This document shows positions 51,336-60,075 of a DNA stretch of 64,000 nt, piece after piece. The translations under genes and the position numbers were made by a program. Position 1 is the stretch's first letter, and each line of letters starts with the position of its first letter. Source of the stretch: JBBIIC01 sp037446725 (GTDB lineage: Bacteria; Actinomycetota; Coriobacteriia; Anaerosomatales; SLCP01); NCBI GenBank assembly GCA_037446725.1, contig JBBIIC010000010.1:1-64000 (forward strand), written 5' to 3'. The notes under the pieces are model-generated. The model was not told the DNA's origin and did no database searches. It saw only the letters and a program-made list of their open reading frames with translations.

Positions 51336-52514
51336 CTACGGCGACACCGATCCGCGCACGTGGCACTCGGCGCAGTACGTCGGCGCATGGCAGTCGAAGC
51401 ATGCCTGCGCTCCGGACTCGCGCACCGGATCCATGTGCTGCTGGATCCACGTCCGGGCAGGATCGATCTCACCGTGGTGACAGTCGTTGCAGAAGTCGGC
51501 GCCGGGCTGACTTGCGTGGCACCTCTCGCAGACCTCGGGACGCGTCTTGCCGTCTTCGCCGTGGTCCTCCCCGAAGCCCTCGGGATGCGGCATCTGCACG
51601 CCGTGGCAACCGTCGCAGAACTCGCGCTCGTTGTGGCAGGTCTGGCAGTACCCGACCGCCGCGACGGGCGGCAGGTGCAGGAGCTGCTCTTCCATCGGGG
51701 CGTCGGTGTGCGGCTCCTCGAGGCCCTCACGTGCGGCCGTGTAGGCCGCGTAGTCCTCGTTGGCGAGCGCCGCGTGGCCGCCGCTCTCACCAAACGCCTC
51801 GTAGAAGCCCGGCTCGTCGTGATTAGCAGGCATGAGATCGAAGTCCGCAGGGTGGCATGCCTCGCACTCGCCCGGCGCGACGATGCCGCTCACCGACTCA
51901 CCGCTTGTCGTATGACAGCGGTAGCACGCCGCCATGAGCATGAAGTCCTCGTGCGGCTGGTTGGGCTCCCCGGTGTTGGGGTCGGTCAAAGTGAGTTCGA
52001 AGTCCTCTACGTGTGCGGTCCGGTTGTGGCAGACCGTACAGTGGATCTCGGCCTCCTCGTGTACAGCGTGGTCGATGATGATGCCTTTGCTCGGCGTGAC
52101 GTTGCGGTTCTCAAGCCAGTGGCACTGGTTGCACTGCTTCGAGCCCATATGCGCACCGTCGAGCGCGAGATGCGAGCCCTTGTTCAGGGGCAGCTCGAAC
52201 TTGTTGGTCGCGGTGAGGTAGAGCTCGCCGAGTGCCTCGGCCTTGTGGAGCAGGAAAGTGACCGGGTCGGCGTTCACCGGCATATGGCACGCCATACACG
52301 AGATCTCCGAGTGCGGCGAGCGATTGTACGCGAGGATAGTGTCGTCCTGAACCTTGTGGCACCCCTCGGCGCAGAACCAGTACGTCGAGGTGACGCCGAG
52401 CGCGGCAATCACGAACGCGGCGAGCCCGATGACCCCCGCGGCGGTCCAGGCGATGTAGCGGGGACGCCTGACCGGATCCGTGTAGCCGGAGAAGAATCCC
52501 CTCACGTCTGGCAT
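51336..52514 (-). CDS. Membrane-anchored dodecahaem cytochrome c, NapC/NrfH-like N-terminus
   Basis: 392 residues: one N-terminal membrane helix (about 20-45) and no cleavage site, then 12 haem motifs in the exported part. The first is CAEGCH, a CX3CH variant; the other eleven are CXXCH (CMACH, CNQCH, CTVCH, CYRCH, CEACH, CQTCH, CDGCH, CERCH, CNDCH, CFDCH, CAECH). NapC/NrfH proteins have four to five haems, so the C-terminal part is a large extra electron relay. The anchor and first haems suggest menaquinol oxidation. Follows the 15-haem gene by 103 bases and is probably co-transcribed. Confidence 0.9.
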   Translation of the reverse strand: MPDVRGFFSGYTDPVRRPRYIAWTAAGVIGLAAFVIAALGVTSTYWFCAEGCHKVQDDTILAYNRSPHSEISCMACHMPVNADPVTFLLHKAEALGELYLTATNKFELPLNKGSHLALDGAHMGSKQCNQCHWLENRNVTPSKGIIIDHAVHEEAEIHCTVCHNRTAHVEDFELTLTDPNTGEPNQPHEDFMLMAACYRCHTTSGESVSGIVAPGECEACHPADFDLMPANHDEPGFYEAFGESGGHAALANEDYAAYTAAREGLEEPHTDAPMEEQLLHLPPVAAVGYCQTCHNEREFCDGCHGVQMPHPEGFGEDHGEDGKTRPEVCERCHASQPGADFCNDCHHGEIDPARTWIQQHMDPVRESGAQACFDCHAPTYCAECHVRGSVSP

Positions 52515-52617
52515 CCGTGCAATCCCTGTCTCCTCAGCGCGACCACGTACCCCGCTTCACAACCGTATCATGCCACAAGCCCGGGAACCCGGCGGCGAAC
52601 CCGCGTCATGCGCCCGC

Positions 52618-55176
52618 CTAGTAGTACCAGTCCGTGACCCCGGGCGCGGTGACATACACGGAGCCGAATATCTCTCCGCCATCGTAGATGTCGTTCCAGT
52701 ACACGTACACATTGTAGGGAGCCGCCTGCACCGGGACGTTGTTGATGGTCGAGATGCCGTTCCAAGAGGGCCCGCCGTCGTTGCCGGATGCAATCAGCCG
52801 CCCGTTCGTGCTGTTGCGTACCTCGTAGTACACACTCTCGTTGTTGCCACCCACGAATCCCGTCCACAGCAACCGGAGGGTCGCCGTCGGGCTCGACACG
52901 GTGAAGGTCGCCCTGTTGACGGGCTCGACGTTGCCGACCGAGTCGACCGACCAGAACTCGAGAGTGTGGTTTGCGCTGCCGCCGACTGGCGGCGCGGGCA
53001 CGTTGACCGTCGTCCCCGTCTGCTGCGCGCCACCGTTGAGCCGATAGTGTGTGGCTGCGACAGTCGAGTGGGCATCGGTTGCCGTCAGCGTGATGGTGGC
53101 TGGTCCGATGTAAGAGGGCTGCGCGTTCGACGTCGTCACCGGCGGTGTCGTGTCGGCCGCAACCGTGAACAGGGCGGTCTTGCGAGCCTCGCTGTTGCCC
53201 AATTTGTCCAGCGACCAAAACTGGATCGTGTGCACCCGCGTGCCGGAGAGGGGCGGCAGCACTCGTATGGTGGTGCCCACCTGGACCGGGCCTCCGTCGA
53301 TCGTGTAGTAGGTGCGCCTGAGCCCGTGGACGAGCGAGTAGTACGGCACGTCTACGTCCGCAGCGGTCAGCTGGATGGTGGCACCACCGATGTAGGAGGC
53401 CACGGCGTTCGAGTTGGTCAACGGCGGGGTTGTATCTGTCACGTGACACCGTGCGCACAAGTTGAACGAAGCGTAGTCCCAGCCGCCACCCCAGGTCTTA
53501 TTGTGGCAGCTCCAGCAGTTGTCGCCGACGTCGAACGGATGGTCGTACGCGATCCCTTCAGTCCGGTGGTTGAAGTCCGAGTGGACAGAGGAATGGCAGC
53601 CGCCCTGGCTACAGGTGGCGGACCACTCCGTGAACGTGTCTCGCGGGGTCGGATGGCACGAGGAGCAATCCGTGCCGTGAACGGTGGCCACGTTGGCGTT
53701 GCTGTGACACGGGTCGCAGGTGTAGGTGTCCCCTTCGATCTGGCTCGTCATCAGCGAGTAGTCGGCCGCGTGGCCGTGAGGCTCGAGTTGAGCGGAGTGG
53801 CAGGTGCCGCAGTCGAAGGTCGGCGACACTCCCGAATGGCACGCATCGCAGCCCGGGAGAGGCTCACCGGTGACCACCGAGCTCCCGAAGTGGATGTCGA
53901 TCGCGTCTCCGGCTTCATGGCATGCGGTGCACTCCGTATACTCTTCGGGCACCTCGTGCAGCAACGAATGGCAGTTGAGACAGAGGCCATAACGGGGAGT
54001 CGACGCGTCCTCCACGGCGGGTTCGATTGGTCTCACCAGGAAGTACTCGACGTCGCTCTCGTGCGGGAACACCTGGAACCGCGGGTTGTCGGTCGACTCC
54101 ACACTCGGCGAGGTCGTCACGTTCTCGGAAGCATATGACGTGACCGAGAACTCCTGTCCTGCCAGCAGCGTCGGGTTCGTCCCTCGCTCGGACGGACCGA
54201 CATCTCGCGCATCCTCGTGGCACTGCTGACAGATCGGTCCTCTGCCTTGCTGCAACTCGGTGCGCGCGGTCGTCTCCATCGATTCGCGGGGCATGATGTA
54301 TCCGGCGTTGTCCTGGCCGAGGCTCCCGATCATGGTCTGCGTGGAGTCGACACCGTCAACGACCGGCAGGCGGTCGTAGTAGTACGCATCGCCCTCCGGC
54401 GCGACCAGGTCGTTCTCGACCGTATGGTCGCGCATGAGACCCGAGTCCTCGCGGTGCTGTCCGACACGTCCCTGGTGGCACGAAGCGCACCAGGCCGTGC
54501 CATACACGCCTACGGTGGTCTCCGAGCTGCCGGGGGACTGTTTGAGCAGCCGATTGGTCCTGACGGCGTAGGCGGCATCACTTGCGACTGAAGAGCGCAG
54601 CCGATCGCCGAGGAAGGGCTCGATGGTCTCGGTATCGTGCGGTGAATGGCAGTCGCTGCACGTGAGTGTGCCGCCGGGACCCGAAAAGACCCCGGCGCTG
54701 CTCGTGGTGCCCACCGAGCCGCCGGGGATGACACTCGTCGCCTCAATGCTGTGAGTCGCGGCCGGTTCCAGCCCGGTCCTGGCCTTGATCACACCGTAGA
54801 CACCGGTCCCACCCGTCCCGTCGTGGCATGATTCGCAGGTCGCCTTGATCGTGGCCCCCGGCAGGAGCTTCACACCGGCGACCGGCGCCGCGTGAACCGA
54901 GTGGCAGGCCTGGCACTTGTTGGTGCCGGTCGTGAACGCGCCGTGCGGGCCCTTGCGGGTGTCGGCGGTCGGCGTGGTCTCGCTGCTCGACTCGAGGACC
55001 GCCTGCTCGGTGAGCCCGTGACAGTCGATGCACTGACTGCGGGCGACGCCTTCGGGGTAGGTAGCACTCTCGCTGGGATAGGCGAACGCGGCAGCGGCGG
55101 TCAGGAAGACCGCGCACGCCGCAATGGCGGCAACAGCTGCTGCTCTCGACAACCTCATCCGCGCCGATCTCCGCAT
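52618..55176 (-). CDS. Secreted 15-haem cytochrome c with C-terminal Ig-like repeats
   Basis: 852 residues with a signal peptide (cleavage after AAFAYP near 33). Fifteen covalent haem sites are spread over about residues 35-575: fourteen CXXCH and one CX4CH (CSQGGCH, number 13). The rest has two related Ig-like/OmpL47-type units, each opening DTTPP and containing ATI.LTA.D and TIQFWS or TLEFWS, then a final beta-rich domain with WNDIYDGGEIFGS. Such repeats may hold it on the wall or S-layer. ATG at 55176; an ATG at 55158 has a better ribosome site. A Rex/CRP-like palindrome and a -10 box precede it. Confidence 0.92.
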   Translation of the reverse strand: MRRSARMRLSRAAAVAAIAACAVFLTAAAAFAYPSESATYPEGVARSQCIDCHGLTEQAVLESSSETTPTADTRKGPHGAFTTGTNKCQACHSVHAAPVAGVKLLPGATIKATCESCHDGTGGTGVYGVIKARTGLEPAATHSIEATSVIPGGSVGTTSSAGVFSGPGGTLTCSDCHSPHDTETIEPFLGDRLRSSVASDAAYAVRTNRLLKQSPGSSETTVGVYGTAWCASCHQGRVGQHREDSGLMRDHTVENDLVAPEGDAYYYDRLPVVDGVDSTQTMIGSLGQDNAGYIMPRESMETTARTELQQGRGPICQQCHEDARDVGPSERGTNPTLLAGQEFSVTSYASENVTTSPSVESTDNPRFQVFPHESDVEYFLVRPIEPAVEDASTPRYGLCLNCHSLLHEVPEEYTECTACHEAGDAIDIHFGSSVVTGEPLPGCDACHSGVSPTFDCGTCHSAQLEPHGHAADYSLMTSQIEGDTYTCDPCHSNANVATVHGTDCSSCHPTPRDTFTEWSATCSQGGCHSSVHSDFNHRTEGIAYDHPFDVGDNCWSCHNKTWGGGWDYASFNLCARCHVTDTTPPLTNSNAVASYIGGATIQLTAADVDVPYYSLVHGLRRTYYTIDGGPVQVGTTIRVLPPLSGTRVHTIQFWSLDKLGNSEARKTALFTVAADTTPPVTTSNAQPSYIGPATITLTATDAHSTVAATHYRLNGGAQQTGTTVNVPAPPVGGSANHTLEFWSVDSVGNVEPVNRATFTVSSPTATLRLLWTGFVGGNNESVYYEVRNSTNGRLIASGNDGGPSWNGISTINNVPVQAAPYNVYVYWNDIYDGGEIFGSVYVTAPGVTDWYY

Positions 55177-55216
55177 CCGCTCACAGACGGAGATCCCACT
55201 GAGTACACCATATCTG

Positions 55217-55230
55217 TGATTATGGAATCA
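55217..55230 (-). promoter_or_regulatory. Candidate promoter of the 15-haem cytochrome gene
   Basis: Minus-strand CATAAT (55218-55223) lies in a perfect TGATT-ATGG-AATCA inverted repeat, about 40 bases before the start codon. The -35 position is poor (GGTGCC). The larger palindrome at 55247-55264 is centred about 35 bases upstream of this -10. Confidence 0.4.
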
Positions 55231-55246
55231 TCCCTATTCTGGCACC

Positions 55247-55264
55247 GTGTGAGCTACGTCACAA
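55247..55264 (-). promoter_or_regulatory. Rex- or CRP-like operator of the cytochrome operon
   Basis: Minus-strand TTGTGA-CGTAGC-TCACAC. The core TGTGA-N6-TCACA is a perfect inverted repeat and matches 11 of 12 half-site bases of the Rex consensus TTGTGA-N6-TCACAA. It also fits a CRP-type site. A rex gene lies 2 kb upstream in the same direction, which favours Rex. It ends next to the predicted -35 region. Confidence 0.55.
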
Positions 55265-55402
55265 TCATACCCTGGTACGAGGGGTCGTCCGTCGCCGGTC
55301 GCACCCGCCTTCACACCCATTATGGGCACCTGCCGGAACGCGATGCCCGCGACGGGGGCTCAGACCAGAGAACCTCCACATTCCACGCGGAGTCGCCCCT
55401 CG

Positions 55403-56509
55403 CTACCGGGCGAGCCGCAACACCTGGATCCGGTCGTTCTCCTTGTCCGCGATGAGCAGAAGCTCGCCGTCTTCGGACACGTCGATCCCGTTCGGGAAGT
55501 TGAGCTGTGCGGGCAGGACGCCACGCGTACCTACCGAGGTCTGCGGCGTGCCCTTCCCGTCGAGCAGGACCACCGAGAACGTGAACGCATCTACCACGGC
55601 GAAGGTGTCCTCATCGACGACCGCGATTCCTCTCGGCAACCCGAACTCGTAGGGTGTCCCCCCCTGCGCGCCCGTCTCCCACATGAATACCCCGTCAAGT
55701 GTGAAAGCCTGCACCCGGCCGTTGTTCGAGTCGGCGACGAGTACGGTCGAATCCGGCATGATCGCGATCCCGTTCGGCCGCGCGAACTCCCCGGCGCCGC
55801 TGCCGGGCCGGCCGAACTGGCGCACGAACTCGCCGTCCTTGGTGAAGACGACCACCTGGTAGCTGTCGAGCGCATACACGAGATCGCCCCACAGCGCGAC
55901 GTCGGTGACCGCGATCCCGGTGCCGTCCTGTCCTGAGGCGCCGCGCCCCACCACGGTGTTCGGATCGGGGAAGCGTCTCAGGAAACGGCCCTGCTCGTCG
56001 AACACCTGGATCTGGTCGTTGCGGAAGTCGGCGACGTAGACATCACCGTCTTCGTCCACTTCTATACCCAGCGGCGAGTTCATGAGACCCGCCTCCCAGG
56101 TGGCCTCGTAGCCCGGAAGCGGCTTCGTGAGCCCGAACCCACCGAAAACGAAGAGGAAGCGTCCGCTCGGTCCGAACGCTGCCACCCTGTTGTTCTCGGT
56201 GTCGACTACGTAGATCTTGCCGTCGGGCGCGAACGCCGCGTCCATCGGGCGGTCGAACCCCGGCGCGTCTCCCCTGCCGGGACCCGATATGGTCATCACG
56301 GGAGTCAGGCCGGCAATCGTCTCTCCCCCGCGAGTCACGAACCCGTCGGGCGTGGAGGGGTAGGAGATCATGTAGACGACGAGGCCGATGAGGACGATGG
56401 CAAGGAGGACAGCGGTCAGGATAAGGAGTCGTCTCGCGGACAAGAGACGGACGGCCAGGCCGCCATCATCCGTCGGCGTGACCTCGACCGGCGGCTGCCG
56501 TTCGCTCAC
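55403..56509 (-). CDS. Membrane-anchored NHL-repeat beta-propeller protein
   Basis: 368 residues: one membrane helix (about 28-50) and then about six NHL-type blades outside the cell. Examples are FDRPMDAAFAPDGKIYVVDTENNRVAAF, PNGIAIMPDSTVLVADSNNGRVQAF and PNGIDVSEDGELLLIADKENDRIQVL. Probably a protein-binding platform in the envelope. Its start overlaps the TPR gene stop, and it is the last gene before the cytochromes; such NHL/TPR/cytochrome groupings may help assemble extracellular electron carriers (inference). Confidence 0.88.
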   Translation of the reverse strand: MSERQPPVEVTPTDDGGLAVRLLSARRLLILTAVLLAIVLIGLVVYMISYPSTPDGFVTRGGETIAGLTPVMTISGPGRGDAPGFDRPMDAAFAPDGKIYVVDTENNRVAAFGPSGRFLFVFGGFGLTKPLPGYEATWEAGLMNSPLGIEVDEDGDVYVADFRNDQIQVFDEQGRFLRRFPDPNTVVGRGASGQDGTGIAVTDVALWGDLVYALDSYQVVVFTKDGEFVRQFGRPGSGAGEFARPNGIAIMPDSTVLVADSNNGRVQAFTLDGVFMWETGAQGGTPYEFGLPRGIAVVDEDTFAVVDAFTFSVVLLDGKGTPQTSVGTRGVLPAQLNFPNGIDVSEDGELLLIADKENDRIQVLRLAR

Positions 56510-57207
56510 GGTGTCACCCCCAGACGATTGAGACCCGCGAGCGCCTCCTCGAGACCCGGATCGTAGCTCAGGGCGATCCGGTAGCGCTCCTCGGCCAAGC
56601 CTGGCTGTCCGACCTGCTCGTAGGCCTCCCCAAGTAATGCCTGCAGGTCAGCGCTATGGGGATCCTCCGAGAGGGCGGGAGGCAGGATCTCCGTGACACG
56701 CGCCCACTCCCCCCGCTCGGCGAGACGCCGGGCGAGAAGTGCCGCTGCCAGCGTGTGGGTTGGCCAGGCTTCCAGGGTCGCCTCAAGGAGCTCTTCTGCC
56801 TCGGCCCCACGGCCGAGTTCGATCAGGCACACGGCACCGTTGTAGAGAGCGGCCGGCTCGTCCTTCCGCACGGACAGCACTGCCTCATACTCCTTGACAG
56901 CGTCGGCATACCTGCCGGATTCCTGGTACGCATAGCCGAGGACAAGCCGCGCGTCTAGATCGTCGGGGTTCGCCTCCAGCGTTGCTGAGAGCTCAGCGAT
57001 GCGCTCCTCCTGCGGACCGGCATGCCGTCGTTCCCCGCCGCCAACGGTGAGCACGACGAGCACCCCAGCTCCCACGACCGCAACGGCGAGTACGACGACG
57101 AGGGTCACGAGCCGGCGAGGAGCCTCGGCGGCCGTGTCGCGAACGTCGTTCGGGTCGGTCGGGGCGTCGGGTCCGCTGATCTCGGGTGTGCCGACTTCTA
57201 GGGTCAC
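56506..57207 (-). CDS. Membrane-anchored TPR protein
   Basis: 233 residues: acidic cytoplasmic start, one membrane segment (about 32-55, RLVTLVVVLAVAVVGAGVLVVLTV), then four TPR units (DARLVLGYAYQESGRYADAVKEYEAVL and others). GTG at 57207 overlaps the rex stop, and the end overlaps the NHL gene. The three-gene overlap suggests co-translation of rex, TPR and NHL products. Confidence 0.87.
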   Translation of the reverse strand: MTLEVGTPEISGPDAPTDPNDVRDTAAEAPRRLVTLVVVLAVAVVGAGVLVVLTVGGGERRHAGPQEERIAELSATLEANPDDLDARLVLGYAYQESGRYADAVKEYEAVLSVRKDEPAALYNGAVCLIELGRGAEAEELLEATLEAWPTHTLAAALLARRLAERGEWARVTEILPPALSEDPHSADLQALLGEAYEQVGQPGLAEERYRIALSYDPGLEEALAGLNRLGVTP

Positions 57208-57842
57208 GCAGACGCACTCCGTGGGCTGAGGTGGAACGATAGTATCTGCAACTCGCCTGCCACGTCTGCCTGACGAACTTCGACCCCTTCGGGTACCTGA
57301 AGCTGAACGGGAGCGAAGTTCATGATGGCCCGCACACCTGAGGCGACAAGGCGGTCTGCCACCCCCTGCGCGTTAGCCGCCGGCACGGTGATGATGGCAA
57401 TCTCGACGCCCTCGCGGTCAACGACCGCCTCGAGGTTGTCCGCGTCTTCGACCGTATGGCCGTCGACGGCCGTCCCGATCTTCGCGGGATCGGCGTCGAG
57501 CACCGCGACGACCTTCATGCCGCGCTCTTCGAACCCCGGGTAGCTCTGCAGCGCGCTGCCGAGGCGCCCATATCCGACGATGGCGACGCGCCGGTGCTCG
57601 GTCAGCCCGAGGTGCTTAGAGAGATGGCTGATGAGCAAGTCGACGTCATAGCCGATGCCCCTCACCCCGAACTCCCCGAGATACGAGAGGTCCTTGCGCA
57701 CCTGCGCGGCGTTGGTGCCCGCCATCTCGGCGATCTGCACCGAGTTGACCACGGGCATATGCAACGCGCTCGCCTGAACGAGACAGCGCAGGTAAACCGG
57801 CAGGCGTTGTACGGTCGTGGGAGGGATCTGGGGTGCCTTCAT
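57204..57842 (-). CDS. rex: Redox-sensing transcriptional repressor Rex
   Basis: 212 residues: winged-helix DNA-binding domain (about 1-80, with QIAEMAGTNAAQVRKDLSYLGEFG) and Rossmann domain with VAIVGYGRLGSAL near 86-98 that reads the NADH/NAD+ ratio, plus a domain-swapped C-terminal helix. Rex leaves its operators when NADH is high. ATG at 57842 follows GGAGGA. Candidate targets within the window are the cytochrome operon and nuo. No TTGTGA-type site is seen just upstream of rex itself. Confidence 0.96.
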   Translation of the reverse strand: MKAPQIPPTTVQRLPVYLRCLVQASALHMPVVNSVQIAEMAGTNAAQVRKDLSYLGEFGVRGIGYDVDLLISHLSKHLGLTEHRRVAIVGYGRLGSALQSYPGFEERGMKVVAVLDADPAKIGTAVDGHTVEDADNLEAVVDREGVEIAIITVPAANAQGVADRLVASGVRAIMNFAPVQLQVPEGVEVRQADVAGELQILSFHLSPRSASA

Positions 57843-57889
57843 CCTAAGTCCTCCGGCCGGGTGACTGCAGTATCATTCGCTCTCCGGGT

Positions 57890-60067
57890 CTATGTCCCTG
57901 CCGCTCCTGCCGCCTGGATCATCTCGTCTATGCCCGGGAAGGATGGTTCGAGACGCTTGATGCGTTCGAACTGCTCGAGAGCCTTCTGCGGTTGGCCGTC
58001 CCGAAGGTAGATCTCACCGAGTATCTTGCTCGGGTCGACGTACGCAGGGTCGAGCTCGATCGCGAAGAGCAGCTCTTCGATGGCCGCATCCGTCTGACCC
58101 GTGGCGTCGAGCGCGACCGCGTACTGGAATCGTATACCCGGTCCGAACTCGCTCACCTCGATGCCCTTGCGCGCCCAGCGGAGCGCCTCCTGGAAGTAGC
58201 TGGGAGAGAGGGCCTGGCCCGCGATGTTGTAGACGTTCGCGATGAACATGTAGTTGTCGTACTCGTAGGGCACGAACTCGATCGTCTCGATGAGTGCCGC
58301 CTCGGCCGAACGCAGCGCGGACTCGGCCCGCGCCAGTGTCTCCGAGGTGTCCATACCAGCCTCGGCCTCGGTCCGCTCGCGCTGCAGGTACCCGAGGAAC
58401 GTCTCGACGCGAACGAGGGCGACCTGCGAAAGGTACATGTCGTTGTAGGGATTGAGCCTCACGGCCGCCTCGGCCCGCGCCAGCTTGAGCGAAGAGGTCT
58501 CGGCCAGGCGCGCGTCGAGGTAGTACCGGTCCGCGAGCAGGTAGACGAAATTGCCTACCGAGAGGACGACGACCGCGACGCACACGAGTGCGGCCGCGAT
58601 GCGGCCCCATCCGGGTGGCTTGACCTCCACGGCTCGGGCGTCGGGCGACATCAGGGCGGCGAACGCGATCCAGGCCAGGAACGTCGAGCCCGTCACCGAG
58701 ATGCCGAAGGTCAGGTGGACCAGGTATCCGATCACCGCCGCCCACATGCCGGAGAGGACGAGGCTTCCGTCGGCGCTGCCGGACAACCCCTGCCGCGCGA
58801 AAGCGGTCCTGAAGGACAGCACGAGCACGGCGATGAACAGGCCGTAGAGCAGCATCATCCCCGGGATCCCGACTCCCGAGGAGAGCTGAAGGACGTAGTT
58901 GTGGGCGTTGTCAGCAACCGACTGGTGACCGGCGGCCGCCGCATACTCCATCGGCTTGAACCCCGGGAAGATCAGGCGGAAGGTGTCCGGCCCGAACCCG
59001 AAGAGCGGCCGCTCCAGGGTCGCACGCCACGCAGCGTCCCAGATCTGGAAGCGTGTCACGGCGCTACCCTGATCGAACTCGGCTATGGACACGAGCCGCT
59101 TCCACGCGTTCATGACGGGGTCGTCCGCCATCAGGCTGCGTCCAACCACGATGGCGGACAGCACTGCGATCGCACCCGCGAATGACCAGTCTACCGAGGT
59201 GAGTGCCGACCTTCTGCGCCACGCCGCGATTCCGAGCGCGACGATCGCGACAGCCCCCCCTATCCACGCTCCTCGCGTGAACGCCACGACCCAGCAGATC
59301 ACCGCAAGCACTGACCCGGCCCAGTAGACGATCCGCAACCGTTGCTCGCGCTCGGAAAGCGCGAGCGAAAGCGAGATAGGCAGCAGGATCACGAGGAAGC
59401 CGCCGAGCAGGTTCGGGTTCCCGTAGAAGGAGAACGCCCGGTTCGCCTCGAAGGGAAGCTCGGCCCACGACAGCGGATCGAGACCGAGATACTGAAGGAC
59501 GCCGTAGCCGCTCACGAGGACGCCCGAGTAGAAGAGCGTGCGGGCCAGCGCGCGGAGCCGGGAGAGGCGGTCGAGGTATTGGACCGCAAGGAAGTAGACC
59601 ACCGCGTAGTTGATGAGCGACAGCATACCCTCGAAGCGCCGGTACTTGCCAAACACCGCAGTCGCGGGATGTACGGACAGCAACGTCGACACGGCGAACC
59701 AGCCGAGCACTGCCAGAATGAGGTAGTCGATCTTCGTCCGCCTGACCGTGCCCCCGTGAACGAGGATGTGGAGCAACCACCCCGCGAAGGCCACCAGCGT
59801 GATGCCGCGCAGGAAGACGACCTTGATGATGTCGAACTGATCGTACGAGAACGGCCACTCGACGCCGGGCAGCCACGTCCAGTTGGAGATGATCACCGGC
59901 ACCAGGAAGACCATGGCATGCAGTCCGTACCACCCGATGCGCTGCGCGGTGGACATCTCGTCGTTCGACCCGGGCGTCGCGGGGCTCGCAACCTGTGCCG
60001 CAGATGACGTCGCGCGACCCTTCCCGGGTGTACCTTTCCCGCGGGACGCCCCGCCTGACTTGGCCAC
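57890..60067 (-). CDS. O-antigen ligase/polymerase (Wzy_C) protein with C-terminal TPR region
   Basis: 725 residues. About 11 membrane helices in the first 500, with the Wzy_C loop containing ERPLFGFGPDTFRLIFPGF and the conserved ADNAHNYVLQLSSGVGIPGM near 390. The final 220 residues are TPR-like (EELLFAIELDPAYVDPSKILGEIYL, QKALEQFERIKRL). Joins or polymerises surface glycans outside the membrane. Fused TPR tails are known in Gram-positive relatives. Starts with GTG at 60067, eight bases after the glycosylphosphotransferase stop. Confidence 0.9.
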   Translation of the reverse strand: MAKSGGASRGKGTPGKGRATSSAAQVASPATPGSNDEMSTAQRIGWYGLHAMVFLVPVIISNWTWLPGVEWPFSYDQFDIIKVVFLRGITLVAFAGWLLHILVHGGTVRRTKIDYLILAVLGWFAVSTLLSVHPATAVFGKYRRFEGMLSLINYAVVYFLAVQYLDRLSRLRALARTLFYSGVLVSGYGVLQYLGLDPLSWAELPFEANRAFSFYGNPNLLGGFLVILLPISLSLALSEREQRLRIVYWAGSVLAVICWVVAFTRGAWIGGAVAIVALGIAAWRRRSALTSVDWSFAGAIAVLSAIVVGRSLMADDPVMNAWKRLVSIAEFDQGSAVTRFQIWDAAWRATLERPLFGFGPDTFRLIFPGFKPMEYAAAAGHQSVADNAHNYVLQLSSGVGIPGMMLLYGLFIAVLVLSFRTAFARQGLSGSADGSLVLSGMWAAVIGYLVHLTFGISVTGSTFLAWIAFAALMSPDARAVEVKPPGWGRIAAALVCVAVVVLSVGNFVYLLADRYYLDARLAETSSLKLARAEAAVRLNPYNDMYLSQVALVRVETFLGYLQRERTEAEAGMDTSETLARAESALRSAEAALIETIEFVPYEYDNYMFIANVYNIAGQALSPSYFQEALRWARKGIEVSEFGPGIRFQYAVALDATGQTDAAIEELLFAIELDPAYVDPSKILGEIYLRDGQPQKALEQFERIKRLEPSFPGIDEMIQAAGAAGT

Positions 60068-60075
60068 ACTCGCTC

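Noticed and set aside
50721..52637. A 638-residue plus-strand open frame
   Set aside because: It is antisense to the radical SAM and 12-haem genes, which have clear cofactor motifs.
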